DNA of 64,000 nucleotides from a virus: positions 51,555 through 115,554 of the IMG/VR virus record IMGVR_UViG_3300001683_000016; one strand, 5' to 3'. The stretch's first letter is position 1. Every line of letters begins with the position of its first letter. Made by a program: the position numbers and the translations under genes. The notes beneath the pieces are model-generated. The model saw only the letters and a list, made by a program, of their open reading frames with translations. It was not told where the DNA came from and did not search any database. Positions 7,460 to 15,703 of this stretch are shown here, in pieces.

Positions 7460-8161
7460 ATGGTATTCGGGTTATATATGGTTGAGCGAGAGCCAGTTAT
7501 GAAACGTTCCTGTGCTTTCTGTCAAAATGATGACAGAAAGGGTTTGGAAGAGACCATAAAAAATGGTGAATTATCTTGTGCTCAATTGGATAAAGATATG
7601 AGTTGGAGGGCCAATACCGCCGACCGTCATTATCGTAATCACATGGGTCAATATCACATGGCTGCAAACCCGTCTTGCCTTATTTGTTCAAGTGAGAACA
7701 GAGCAGAGTATGAAAGTAGATTCTTCTCTGATGGCACAGAATCTGAATTAATAGCAGAAGAATTAGAAATTAAAGAAACTACGGTATATCACCATATGAA
7801 ACATCACTTTCAGCCACTGGTTCAACGCTCGGCAGTAACCGAGGTTGCAATTACAGTTGGGAATGAAATAACTGTATTACGAAATAATGTTGAGAAACTT
7901 AATACTAAATTAGCAGAATTATTAGATGAAGGTAGTGTACACGAAGAGGGCTTTGTGAGAAATGCAGTAACTTTACATAAAGAAGTTAGAGAGTCAATAA
8001 AAGATTTAACTGGCTTCCAAGATAAATGGGGTACTACAACAGACGGTACACAAGTGAATCAAACTATTAATATACTCAAAATAGAATTAGCAAAAGAAAG
8101 TCCCGATAGTTGGAAGAGAATCAAAAGTAAGTTACAAGCGGAAATGGAGGAAGTTATATGA
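7460..8161 (+). CDS. tandem zinc/HTH DNA-binding protein, possible small terminase
   Basis: 233 aa. Two copies of one module run in tandem: CAFC, then an acidic helix, then DRHYRNHMGQYH; and CLIC, then ENRAEYESRF, then TTVYHHMKHH. Each has CxxC followed about 40 residues later by His pairs, with an HTH-like segment between (GTESELIAEELEIKETTVYHH). The C-terminal half is helical and charged, suiting oligomerisation. DNA binding is likely. Small terminase fits the position a few genes before TerL, but is not proven. The start is uncertain: in-frame ATGs lie at 7460, 7478 and 7499, none with a strong Shine-Dalgarno. Confidence 0.65.
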   Translation: MVFGLYMVEREPVMKRSCAFCQNDDRKGLEETIKNGELSCAQLDKDMSWRANTADRHYRNHMGQYHMAANPSCLICSSENRAEYESRFFSDGTESELIAEELEIKETTVYHHMKHHFQPLVQRSAVTEVAITVGNEITVLRNNVEKLNTKLAELLDEGSVHEEGFVRNAVTLHKEVRESIKDLTGFQDKWGTTTDGTQVNQTINILKIELAKESPDSWKRIKSKLQAEMEEVI

Positions 8162-8562
8162 TACCTGTATCGGATTTAATGCAAGTTCAACATCCGGGTT
8201 ATCGTACTTTTATACAATCTAATACTATGTCCGCTATGCATTATCCTTTATTTTTTGATTATTGTATATGTGTATCAGAAAGATTTAGACATTATGCATA
8301 TCAAGAGGCTAATGTACTAATTAATGAAAATAGTCTTATGCATATAATAGATTGCATAAAACAATTAGATGATACCGATGAGCCTGAAATAGTATTACCG
8401 TTGAGAGAACAGATAAGACATTCATGTTACGAGTTCTTAGAACATTGTAATGATATGTCTACTAAATTCAAAAGCCCAACCAGTATTTCTTTATTTTATA
8501 ATGAGTTAGGACAACTCGTGATGCAGACCGCTTTTGAGTTTGCGGGGGTACAACATGAGTAA
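8158..8562 (+). CDS. 134-aa helical protein of unknown function
   Basis: Translationally coupled to the tandem zinc/HTH gene (ATGA overlap, GGAGG upstream). The protein is predicted helical, with several His, Tyr and Cys (YCICVSERFRHYAYQEAN; HSCYEFLEHCND), and has no TM segment or known motif. Coupling suggests a partner of the putative DNA-binding packaging protein. Confidence 0.65.
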   Translation: MIPVSDLMQVQHPGYRTFIQSNTMSAMHYPLFFDYCICVSERFRHYAYQEANVLINENSLMHIIDCIKQLDDTDEPEIVLPLREQIRHSCYEFLEHCNDMSTKFKSPTSISLFYNELGQLVMQTAFEFAGVQHE

Positions 8563-9955
8563 GCCAGTAAAGATTTTGAAGTCAGGTATGACTAGTACTG
8601 GTAGCGATACTCGTATGTATGGACCGAGAAGTGAATCCTCTCACATGTTCCATGGTAATCACGAAGATGAAGGGGATGTTTACGGTGGAGAAGGGGGTGA
8701 ATATCGTGATGCAAGAATTGACCGCAAAAAGAAAGAACGTAAAGAAAGAGAATCTGAAATGAAGAAGTTAAGACATATTTCAGTAACTACAGCAGATTTA
8801 CCTCCTGAAGATGAGGAAGAAAAAGATAAAGACTTAGAACCGACAAAATTCGATAATGAACTTGAGCCTTCTTTAATGACCGGTACTCCGGGTAATTTTG
8901 GTGCTATGACTAGTATGGCTAATCAAGCAAGGGGGCCGGGTTTTGCCGGTGGGCATAATTTTGCTATGGGAGAACCAATGAATATAGCGTTCCAGTTATT
9001 GAAAGGCGGGAGAGCCGGTTTTATAGGTAAAAAACCAAAGAGGGCGAAGGGTGCTAAAGCAGCAAGAGCGCATAAAGAAAGGCAGAAGAAATGGAGGCCA
9101 TCTACTGGTGAGTTCAAAAGGCCGCCGGGTGGTATGACACCGGCTAGTGCTACATCTAGAAGAGCAAAGGCAAGAATGCGAGGTATTGCCGGTAGCAAGA
9201 AAACAGGGTTAGGTAGAGCACATCTTGCTGTCGAAATGTCTCACAGAGGTGTAAAAACTAAACAGCCTATGTCGAAAGATGTAAAGAGATATAGACAATA
9301 CCTAGGACAGTCTGAAGCAAGAAAGCGTTTAGGTAACATACGAACTATTTCTTCTACACCTTCTAGATTTGGTGCACGTTCATACAAAGCGGGGTTAACT
9401 GGCGGTGGTACACTACAAAGTCTACTCCCCGGACAAGCCCAACAAATGAGAAGACCATCACTTAGGTCAATTAGACCTCCACCGTTAATGCCACCTTCTG
9501 CACCTAGTAGAGCCACTTTACCTTCACCTTCCATACCGAGTCCTCCTGTAATGTCCCAACCAAGAATGGGAGTTGGGGTGCAAAGCATGTCCAACCAAAG
9601 TCCAACTTATAGACCTAAGTTACCTAGTTCTTCAATACAAGGTGCACCTGTAATGACTGGTGAGATTGGAGAAGGTAGTGAACTACAAAAAAGGGGACTA
9701 TCATACTATGACACCACAGAATTAAGACAATTACTCCTTGATGCTAAAAGAGCCTTGAACCGTAAAGAGAATAAGAAAAAGGGTAAAGGAGAGAGAAGTA
9801 CAGATGCTGCTAGTCATTTACCCGCCCATACAGAAGCAGGCCCGAAACAGACCACAAGACCTGAAGGCGCTACAGAAGATGCAAATAATGAGCCTCGCAC
9901 ATTTGGTATTAATCCTCTAGACCATCTTACAAGTAGAGGCGGTAGAACACCTTGA
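8555..9955 (+). CDS. 466-aa basic, Pro-rich protein with one EPMNIAFQLLK motif
   Basis: The start is set at ATG 8555, with GGGGGT just upstream, overlapping the previous gene by eight bases. The N-terminal third is highly charged. Residues 142-150 (MNIAFQLLK, preceded by GEP) are a copy of the nine-residue motif of the 960-aa protein. A Lys/Arg/Ala-rich stretch (about 155-270) follows, suited to nucleic-acid contact, then a Pro/Ser/Met-rich disordered part. The end repeats GPKQTT, seen again in the protein at 12370. No enzyme motif. It may be a DNA-associated or internal virion protein. Confidence 0.75.
   Translation: MSKPVKILKSGMTSTGSDTRMYGPRSESSHMFHGNHEDEGDVYGGEGGEYRDARIDRKKKERKERESEMKKLRHISVTTADLPPEDEEEKDKDLEPTKFDNELEPSLMTGTPGNFGAMTSMANQARGPGFAGGHNFAMGEPMNIAFQLLKGGRAGFIGKKPKRAKGAKAARAHKERQKKWRPSTGEFKRPPGGMTPASATSRRAKARMRGIAGSKKTGLGRAHLAVEMSHRGVKTKQPMSKDVKRYRQYLGQSEARKRLGNIRTISSTPSRFGARSYKAGLTGGGTLQSLLPGQAQQMRRPSLRSIRPPPLMPPSAPSRATLPSPSIPSPPVMSQPRMGVGVQSMSNQSPTYRPKLPSSSIQGAPVMTGEIGEGSELQKRGLSYYDTTELRQLLLDAKRALNRKENKKKGKGERSTDAASHLPAHTEAGPKQTTRPEGATEDANNEPRTFGINPLDHLTSRGGRTP
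8969..9004 (+). repeat. diverged fifth copy of the 36-bp motif repeat
   Basis: Encodes GEPMNIAFQLLK with a different synonymous codon set (AATATAGCGTTCCAGTTATT). The peptide is thus conserved between genes even where the DNA is not. Confidence 0.8.
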
Positions 9956-12369
9956 TTGACTCATTCATCATAATGAAATCTCTTTTACTTAGAAAGGGAG
10001 ACGGTAATTACAACCTGTTTGCAGGCCAATTACAAGCCTTGAGATACCCTCCACCTGATTCTCATAATCCTGACCCTGACGGAATGGATATTCCAGCATT
10101 CGCACACACCGGAGCACATGGTGAAAAAGAATCAGGTATTCCCGGCGTAGGTCAGGTATATCCCGGTCAATGGAAAAAAGGAATGCATGGAGAAAATGTC
10201 TACGGTGATGAATCGGGCGGAGAACACATGCATGGTATTGACGGCATTATACGAGCAGTTGGTGATTCTCTTTTACAACACGGTATTAAAGTACCTGCTA
10301 AAGATGTAATACAAAAAGCCATAGACATGCATAATCAAGACCATAAAGAAAATAATCATTTACCAAATGTAGATGACGTTGCTTGGAGAAAAATATATTT
10401 ATCGCCATTAACAGAACAAGACCATAGAGTTAGAGGTAACTATGACCAAGATGGTAATTTAACAACAACATATACTAACAGGCATGGTGATGACCATAGA
10501 AATGGTACTTATTTAGAATCTTATGCAGTACCGTTCAATAATCAACTTGGTCAAGTTATGGGTGAGTTAGGTCATCCTACACCCCAACAACATAGTTGGA
10601 TAAAGAAACCTTACGTTAAACCACATAGATTACATTTAGTTCCTGATGGAGAGGGCGGAATGGAATTTGGCGCACAAGCGGTTGACACAGGTAAAGTAAC
10701 TGATGGGAGAATACAACCGAGTCAAGCAGCAAAATGGGGAGGTAGAATGCCTGATAGTAGAGCCTTTCAAAATATATCATCTTGGGGTATTGCACATCAT
10801 TACCCAAACACATATTACATTCCTCAAAGAGACGCAGCCCCCGGACAAAAAAGCCAACCAAGAACACAAACAATTAATAGTTTTCTTCATCATATGGCTT
10901 TAACGACTGGGAAAGACAGAGATGGTATTCTGAGTAATCTGATAGTTGATAGTTCAGGTGCTATGAAACATTTAGCAAACATACCGGGAGAAATAAACGG
11001 TAAACCGATAAAAGCGTTATTACAAACCCCTGAAGGACAATTAGAGGCAGCAAAATATTTCTCTCAGTTTCCAGCATTTCAAGCAGTTTATGGAGAAAAT
11101 AGAAATCCTAAATTTAATGAAGACGGTAGTGTGAAACAACCGGGTCAAACTGTTGGAAGAATGAATCATTTTTATGGTCAAAGATATGGTGATACAGCAG
11201 AAGAAGGAAAAGGATTCGACCACTTTATGAGCCATAGTAGTAAAATTGGTGTTGAACACCAATTAACTGGTAAAATAGGCCATCATAATAGAGCAAAAGA
11301 TGCTTGGAGTAATGTTGTGCTTGCAGCATCGCAAGGAATTAACCACATGGATGATGAAATATCTCCTGAGGATTTACAGGCCGCTAATATTAATTTGCAC
11401 GATACTCCTGAAACTAGGGCTAATGCTCCAAATATAAAAGCAATACTAGACCATTTGTTTCACACCCACACTATAGCAGGTGGACACGAAAGAAAAGAAA
11501 TACCTACACAAGAAGAATTACAACAACTACAACCTATTGTAGATAATATAATTCAAGGTGGAACACATGAAGATAGAACTCAACTTGGCGTACCTGACTA
11601 TATTAGATATTCAGAGATGCCTAATTCTATGACACCTGTGGGTGCATCTATGCAGCCTGAAGAAAGTTCGTTAAAACCTAGAGATGGAAACGCAAAGGGT
11701 CAAGGCGGTGCACCTCTTCCGATTACCGGCGGGGCGGCGACGGCTGCAACTAATGCCGCACCACCACCTCAAACTCCACCACCTCAAACTCCACCTCAAC
11801 AAATTGGTGTTATGCAAGGCCAACCTGCTAATGCTCCAAATTATCCTCCCCAAATGACATATGATAGAGGTCAAAGATTATCACAACCTGAATCTATGAA
11901 CTTAACGCCACAACAAAGACAAAGGTTACAATTTGCAAACGCTCCTCAAAATGAAGTAGCACAAACAATGAGACAATCGGGCGCTGCGCCACAGAGAGCA
12001 CCTTTAACTCCTGATAGAATGCAACAATTTCAACAAAATGTAGGAGACCCTTATCAGAGATTCATATCGCAATATGCTAAAAGTTCTGATAATCCTAATG
12101 CTGCTAAAGAAAGATTAATCAAAGCGGTTGAAATATTACAAATAGAAGATGCAAGAAATGATAATGAAATAATCAAACACATGCCTTCAACACAATTAAG
12201 TGTAAATTCAATTACAGATATTCTATATTTAGCGAAAATGTTAGAGATTACATCTATGGATGTTAGTACAATCTTAAACACTAAAGGCGATTGGCAAAGA
12301 ATATCCAAGACATACGGTTATTCAGATAGAGTAGTTAAAGTAGTCAAGGTTTCATTCGGAGGTATCTAA
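9952..12369 (+). CDS. 805-aa hydrophilic protein, possible internal virion protein
   Basis: TTG start overlapping the previous stop (TTGA); an in-frame ATG at 9973 lacks a nearby Shine-Dalgarno. The N-terminus reads IIMKSLLLRKG, a loose match to the nine-residue motif. Residues about 10-560 are rich in His, Asn, Gln and Gly, with NHMDDEIS-type helices and no recognised fold. Residues about 570-700 are low-complexity Gln/Pro (PPPQTPPPQTP). The last 120 residues form a compact helical domain (AKERLIKAVEILQIEDA). No catalytic signature is clear. Size and position before the terminase suit an internal or ejected protein, by inference. Confidence 0.7.
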   Translation: MIDSFIIMKSLLLRKGDGNYNLFAGQLQALRYPPPDSHNPDPDGMDIPAFAHTGAHGEKESGIPGVGQVYPGQWKKGMHGENVYGDESGGEHMHGIDGIIRAVGDSLLQHGIKVPAKDVIQKAIDMHNQDHKENNHLPNVDDVAWRKIYLSPLTEQDHRVRGNYDQDGNLTTTYTNRHGDDHRNGTYLESYAVPFNNQLGQVMGELGHPTPQQHSWIKKPYVKPHRLHLVPDGEGGMEFGAQAVDTGKVTDGRIQPSQAAKWGGRMPDSRAFQNISSWGIAHHYPNTYYIPQRDAAPGQKSQPRTQTINSFLHHMALTTGKDRDGILSNLIVDSSGAMKHLANIPGEINGKPIKALLQTPEGQLEAAKYFSQFPAFQAVYGENRNPKFNEDGSVKQPGQTVGRMNHFYGQRYGDTAEEGKGFDHFMSHSSKIGVEHQLTGKIGHHNRAKDAWSNVVLAASQGINHMDDEISPEDLQAANINLHDTPETRANAPNIKAILDHLFHTHTIAGGHERKEIPTQEELQQLQPIVDNIIQGGTHEDRTQLGVPDYIRYSEMPNSMTPVGASMQPEESSLKPRDGNAKGQGGAPLPITGGAATAATNAAPPPQTPPPQTPPQQIGVMQGQPANAPNYPPQMTYDRGQRLSQPESMNLTPQQRQRLQFANAPQNEVAQTMRQSGAAPQRAPLTPDRMQQFQQNVGDPYQRFISQYAKSSDNPNAAKERLIKAVEILQIEDARNDNEIIKHMPSTQLSVNSITDILYLAKMLEITSMDVSTILNTKGDWQRISKTYGYSDRVVKVVKVSFGGI

Positions 12370-12996
12370 ATGGGTAAGGTTTACGTTATTAGAAAAGAAG
12401 GTACACAACCGGGATTTACTAATTCAACTGCTGGTATAGTCGCAGGTGGGAATGGAGCGCAAGTTATGCTAACTCCGGGTGGCGGGAATCGCCCTGATGC
12501 AGCATCTTTTGGCCCTGCGCAATTTGACGATAAGAATGAACAAATAAGCGGTACAGGAGAATACGGTCCACAAGGTTCTTATCAAAACAGATTTGCACAA
12601 TTTGGAGATAAATATGGTCGTTTGGCTAGATATGGTCTTGCTGGAGCAGGTGCTTTAAATTCATTTTACAATACTACGTCTAGTGGAGAACCGGGTGCTT
12701 TGAGTGCGGGTGCAATGGGTGGCTACACAGGATGGCTAGGTTCAGGAGGTACTGAAAGAGGCGCTGCAAACTTAGGAAGTCGATTCGGTGCACGTTTAGA
12801 TAGAAGAAATACTACTGGTGAAATTAGTGAACAAGAGGAAGAAGGAGAAGAAGTCGGTCCTGATGGTAATAATCCAATAACGTCAGCATTGGATAGTTTA
12901 CGGCCTAAGAAGGTCGTTGGACCTAAACAAACTACTCTAAATGATTTTGAAAATAATAATAATAAATATAACATGAATAATTTGCGTGGTTATTAA
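12370..12996 (+). CDS. Gly-rich protein with a PCNA-interaction-like C-terminal peptide
   Basis: 208 aa, GGAGGT Shine-Dalgarno. The N-terminal 70 residues are polar. Residues about 75-145 are Gly/Ala-rich and weakly hydrophobic. The tail has K186-Q187-T-T-L190-N-D-F193, close to the Q-x-x-[ILM]-x-x-F-F PIP box of proteins that bind sliding clamps; the second aromatic is replaced by Glu. It ends in an Asn-rich stretch. If real, the motif would tether this protein to an archaeal PCNA. The gene lies directly before the large terminase. Confidence 0.65.
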   Translation: MGKVYVIRKEGTQPGFTNSTAGIVAGGNGAQVMLTPGGGNRPDAASFGPAQFDDKNEQISGTGEYGPQGSYQNRFAQFGDKYGRLARYGLAGAGALNSFYNTTSSGEPGALSAGAMGGYTGWLGSGGTERGAANLGSRFGARLDRRNTTGEISEQEEEGEEVGPDGNNPITSALDSLRPKKVVGPKQTTLNDFENNNNKYNMNNLRGY

Positions 12997-12997
12997 A

Positions 12998-14479
12998 ATG
13001 TCAAAAAGCAAAGAAGAAATGGAAGCATTTATTCTTAATATTGACACGGAGATGTCTAAGAAATCATTCAAGTATTTTTTTGTAGATATGCTAGGTTTCT
13101 TGTACAATCATCATCATGAGTCTTGGAAAGTAGGTTTAGAAGAATCACAGTATTATTGCGTAAAGGCTTCACGCGACCATGGTAAATCTGTTTTCTTTAT
13201 GATGTATGCTTTATGGTTAGCGGCATATAAACCTAATACTCACGTCATGATATTCTCACATTCACTCGAACAGACACTTGAACACATGAGATTTGTACGT
13301 AATATAATAGAGGGTAGTGATTTATTGAGACATCTAAAACCACAGGGTAAACCTTGGGCTAAATCGTACTTCGAGTTTTCTAACGGTAGTCGTATGATGG
13401 CGAAGTCAGTTGGGGGTGCAACTCGTGGTTTCCACCCCGACATAGTAGTGTGTGATGATATTTTATGGGGTACTACCGCCAGTGAACTTGCTAAAACAGC
13501 AGATTGGTTCTATGGTGTTTTGTTACCTGTACTTCACCACAGCAGTAAACTGATGATGGTAGGTACTCCGTTTAGTTACAATGATTTGTATGCAGAATTA
13601 GAAGAGAAAGAAACATTTCGTGTTGAGACATATCCTGCGATAAATGAAGAGGGTGTTGCGCTATGGCCTGAGAGATGGGATTTAGGCGCACTAGAACATA
13701 GAAGAATGTCTATGCCCGCTATACAATTTTCACGTGAATATCTTTGTGAACCAATACATGACGTAGCCAGTATGTTTCCCGGCCCTATGTTAGAAAAATG
13801 TAGAGACCCGAAATTAGTTCTTTTAGATAGAGCAGAGACAAATTACAATGAGGAAGGTGAAGCAGATGGTGTATTTGGTCAACACTTTATTGGACATGAC
13901 CCCGCTATATCTTCTGACAAAAATGCTGATTTTACCGCTATGACTGTAATGAGACAAAAACCGGATGAAATAATAAAAGAAATTGTCCATGTTGTACATG
14001 AAAGAGGAATGTCGTCAATGGCTCAGAAAAGAATGATGGTGCTATTAAATAGTAAGTTTAGTCCTGATTTAATTGAACTTGAAGGAAATAACTTTCAAAG
14101 AATGTTAGAACAAGAAATGAGAGAATTGAGAGCAGATATGCCTATTCGAGTATTTATGACTACACGTACAAAGAAAGAATCTCTTTTCATGTCCTTACTT
14201 CTCGCATTTGAGCAAGGACATATAAAACTTCCATATGGTGATGAGAGGAGCAGGGCTTACACTCATAAAGTGGAACAAGAATTGAATAGATTCGGTATGC
14301 AGAAAAGTGGAAAGTTAGAAAGTGTGGGCGTTCATGACGATTTGGCTATGAGTCTTGCGCTTGCTAATTGGGCTTCTAAAGAGTTCAAAGGTAGCGTTAC
14401 ACTCTTAGATGATTATATGCCCGGATTTGATGAGTGGTTCGCAGGGGATAGCAAAACAGACTCTCTGATGATACCTTGA
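12998..14479 (+). CDS. terL: terminase large subunit (ATPase and nuclease)
   Basis: 493 aa from ATG 12998. It drives DNA packaging into the prohead with the portal. The ATPase half has a variant Walker A (S58-R-D-H-G-K63-S64), Walker B (I-V-V-C-D153-D154) and a coupling motif VGTPFS after it. The RNase H-like nuclease half has G-H-D301-P at its first acidic strand and V-H-D447-D near the end. Both the length and the motif order match TerL. The second Walker B residue is Asp where Glu is more usual. It is followed by a LAGLIDADG gene and the portal, a normal packaging order with one insertion. Confidence 0.93.
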   Translation: MSKSKEEMEAFILNIDTEMSKKSFKYFFVDMLGFLYNHHHESWKVGLEESQYYCVKASRDHGKSVFFMMYALWLAAYKPNTHVMIFSHSLEQTLEHMRFVRNIIEGSDLLRHLKPQGKPWAKSYFEFSNGSRMMAKSVGGATRGFHPDIVVCDDILWGTTASELAKTADWFYGVLLPVLHHSSKLMMVGTPFSYNDLYAELEEKETFRVETYPAINEEGVALWPERWDLGALEHRRMSMPAIQFSREYLCEPIHDVASMFPGPMLEKCRDPKLVLLDRAETNYNEEGEADGVFGQHFIGHDPAISSDKNADFTAMTVMRQKPDEIIKEIVHVVHERGMSSMAQKRMMVLLNSKFSPDLIELEGNNFQRMLEQEMRELRADMPIRVFMTTRTKKESLFMSLLLAFEQGHIKLPYGDERSRAYTHKVEQELNRFGMQKSGKLESVGVHDDLAMSLALANWASKEFKGSVTLLDDYMPGFDEWFAGDSKTDSLMIP

Positions 14480-14483
14480 GGTG

Positions 14484-14555
14484 ATGAAGATGAAGATGAA
14501 GATGAATGGTACAATAATAGATAATGAGGATATAAATACTAGTACGTGGGTGTGA
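14484..14555 (+). CDS. possible 23-codon ORF with a GATGAA tandem repeat
   Basis: ATG 14484 follows GAGGTG and encodes MKMKMKMNGTIIDNEDINTSTWV before TGA. The 5' part is a GATGAA/AAGATG hexamer repeat. It fills the gap after terL. It could be a leader peptide, or the repeat may only place several ATGs near a ribosome site. Confidence 0.3.
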   Translation: MKMKMKMNGTIIDNEDINTSTWV

Positions 14556-14559
14556 TAAT
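14531..14559 (+). promoter_or_regulatory. possible archaeal TATA box for the LAGLIDADG gene
   Basis: TATAAATA at 14531-14538, preceded by purine-rich AATGAGGA (BRE-like), is centred about 26 bases before the TTG start at 14560. That is the spacing expected if the transcript begins at the start codon (leaderless). No good Shine-Dalgarno precedes that TTG. Confidence 0.35.
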
Positions 14560-15702
14560 TTGAATACTTTTTCTAAGAACAATGATGGTTGGTTTGAAGC
14601 CAATTTAGGTTATTCTGCATCTGATTTAGTATATCGTTTAAGGAAAGCGAGAAGAAGTAATAAAGATGAAAAAGAATTTATTGATAAAGCAATAGATGAC
14701 ATACGCACATTGAAGAGTATGGAATTGGATGCTACAATAGATGCTCATGAATGGTGTGGTAAATATTCCGATGTGATTAAACAATTAGGAATGTCGGATG
14801 ATAATATGAAAGCATTAAGAAAGTTTGGAGACTCACGTAGTGTTGGTTTACAAAGAGCATGTCATCAATGGGAAAAAGCAGATATTACTTTGAAAATGTT
14901 AGAAGAATATGAAGATGTGTGGGCTGATGAACAAAAAAAAGCATGGGTCGCTGCTATGGATGGCAAAAGAGATGCTAGAAAGATATGGAAGGCTACGTTA
15001 CATCAAATGGATAGATTAACTGATAAAGAACGAGAGGCAATAAATAAAAGTTCTGAAATTCTATTACAAAAAGGTGCTATGAGTGGAAGAATTTTGTTTG
15101 CTAATTTACATGATAGAAATGTATTACATAAAAGTATGACATCAATGAAATTAGCAAAGTTACTTAGTATGTATGGAGAAGAAGTAGATATTATTGCAGG
15201 TGCAACGAGAGGTACATTTGTAAAAATGAGTAGAACAGGATTAATCATAAAAGACCCATGGGCTTACGCTGCTGGATTTTTAGACGCTGATGGTTACATA
15301 ACTATTACTGGTAGGGGTGAACCTAGGGCGGGTTTTATAGCAACGGGTACTAGAGGTAAAGTACATTGTGAACAATTACAAAAAACATTAGATTGCGGTA
15401 TTTTACAGTTAGACCAAAAAATTTACAAAGATGGTCAAAGAAGTCAACATAGACTACAATTTTATTCTAAGGCTGATATAAGTAAATTATTGAAAGGAAT
15501 ATTACCTTTCTTAGAAATGAAGAAAACACAGGCTAAAGCAGTTCTTGCATATATTGAAGAAAACGACGGCTTAAAGAAAGAAGAACTAAAGAAAGTGGTA
15601 AGATACTACAATTGGAGCGATGACACCAATAAGTCGAATGCCCTCCTTTCGGAATGGGGAGTACAGGCTGACGATATAAATAAGTGGGCAGAGGCGATAT
15701 AA
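14560..15702 (+). CDS. 380-aa protein with a LAGLIDADG homing-endonuclease domain
   Basis: TTG start. Residues 1-230 are helical and charged, of unknown family. Residues about 232-345 hold one LAGLIDADG-type core: A-A-G239-F-L-D-A-D244-G-Y-I, then a beta-rich part (TRGKVHCEQLQKTL) and a helix KTQAKAVLAYIEEN. One motif implies a homodimer, or a family member used as a DNA-binding fold. D244 is the metal-binding acidic residue. It lies between terL and portal with only one base before the portal ATG. Homing enzymes often sit next to packaging genes. The N-terminal fusion is odd and may give DNA specificity. Whether it cuts DNA cannot be told. Confidence 0.75.
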   Translation: MNTFSKNNDGWFEANLGYSASDLVYRLRKARRSNKDEKEFIDKAIDDIRTLKSMELDATIDAHEWCGKYSDVIKQLGMSDDNMKALRKFGDSRSVGLQRACHQWEKADITLKMLEEYEDVWADEQKKAWVAAMDGKRDARKIWKATLHQMDRLTDKEREAINKSSEILLQKGAMSGRILFANLHDRNVLHKSMTSMKLAKLLSMYGEEVDIIAGATRGTFVKMSRTGLIIKDPWAYAAGFLDADGYITITGRGEPRAGFIATGTRGKVHCEQLQKTLDCGILQLDQKIYKDGQRSQHRLQFYSKADISKLLKGILPFLEMKKTQAKAVLAYIEENDGLKKEELKKVVRYYNWSDDTNKSNALLSEWGVQADDINKWAEAI

Positions 15703-15703
15703 T

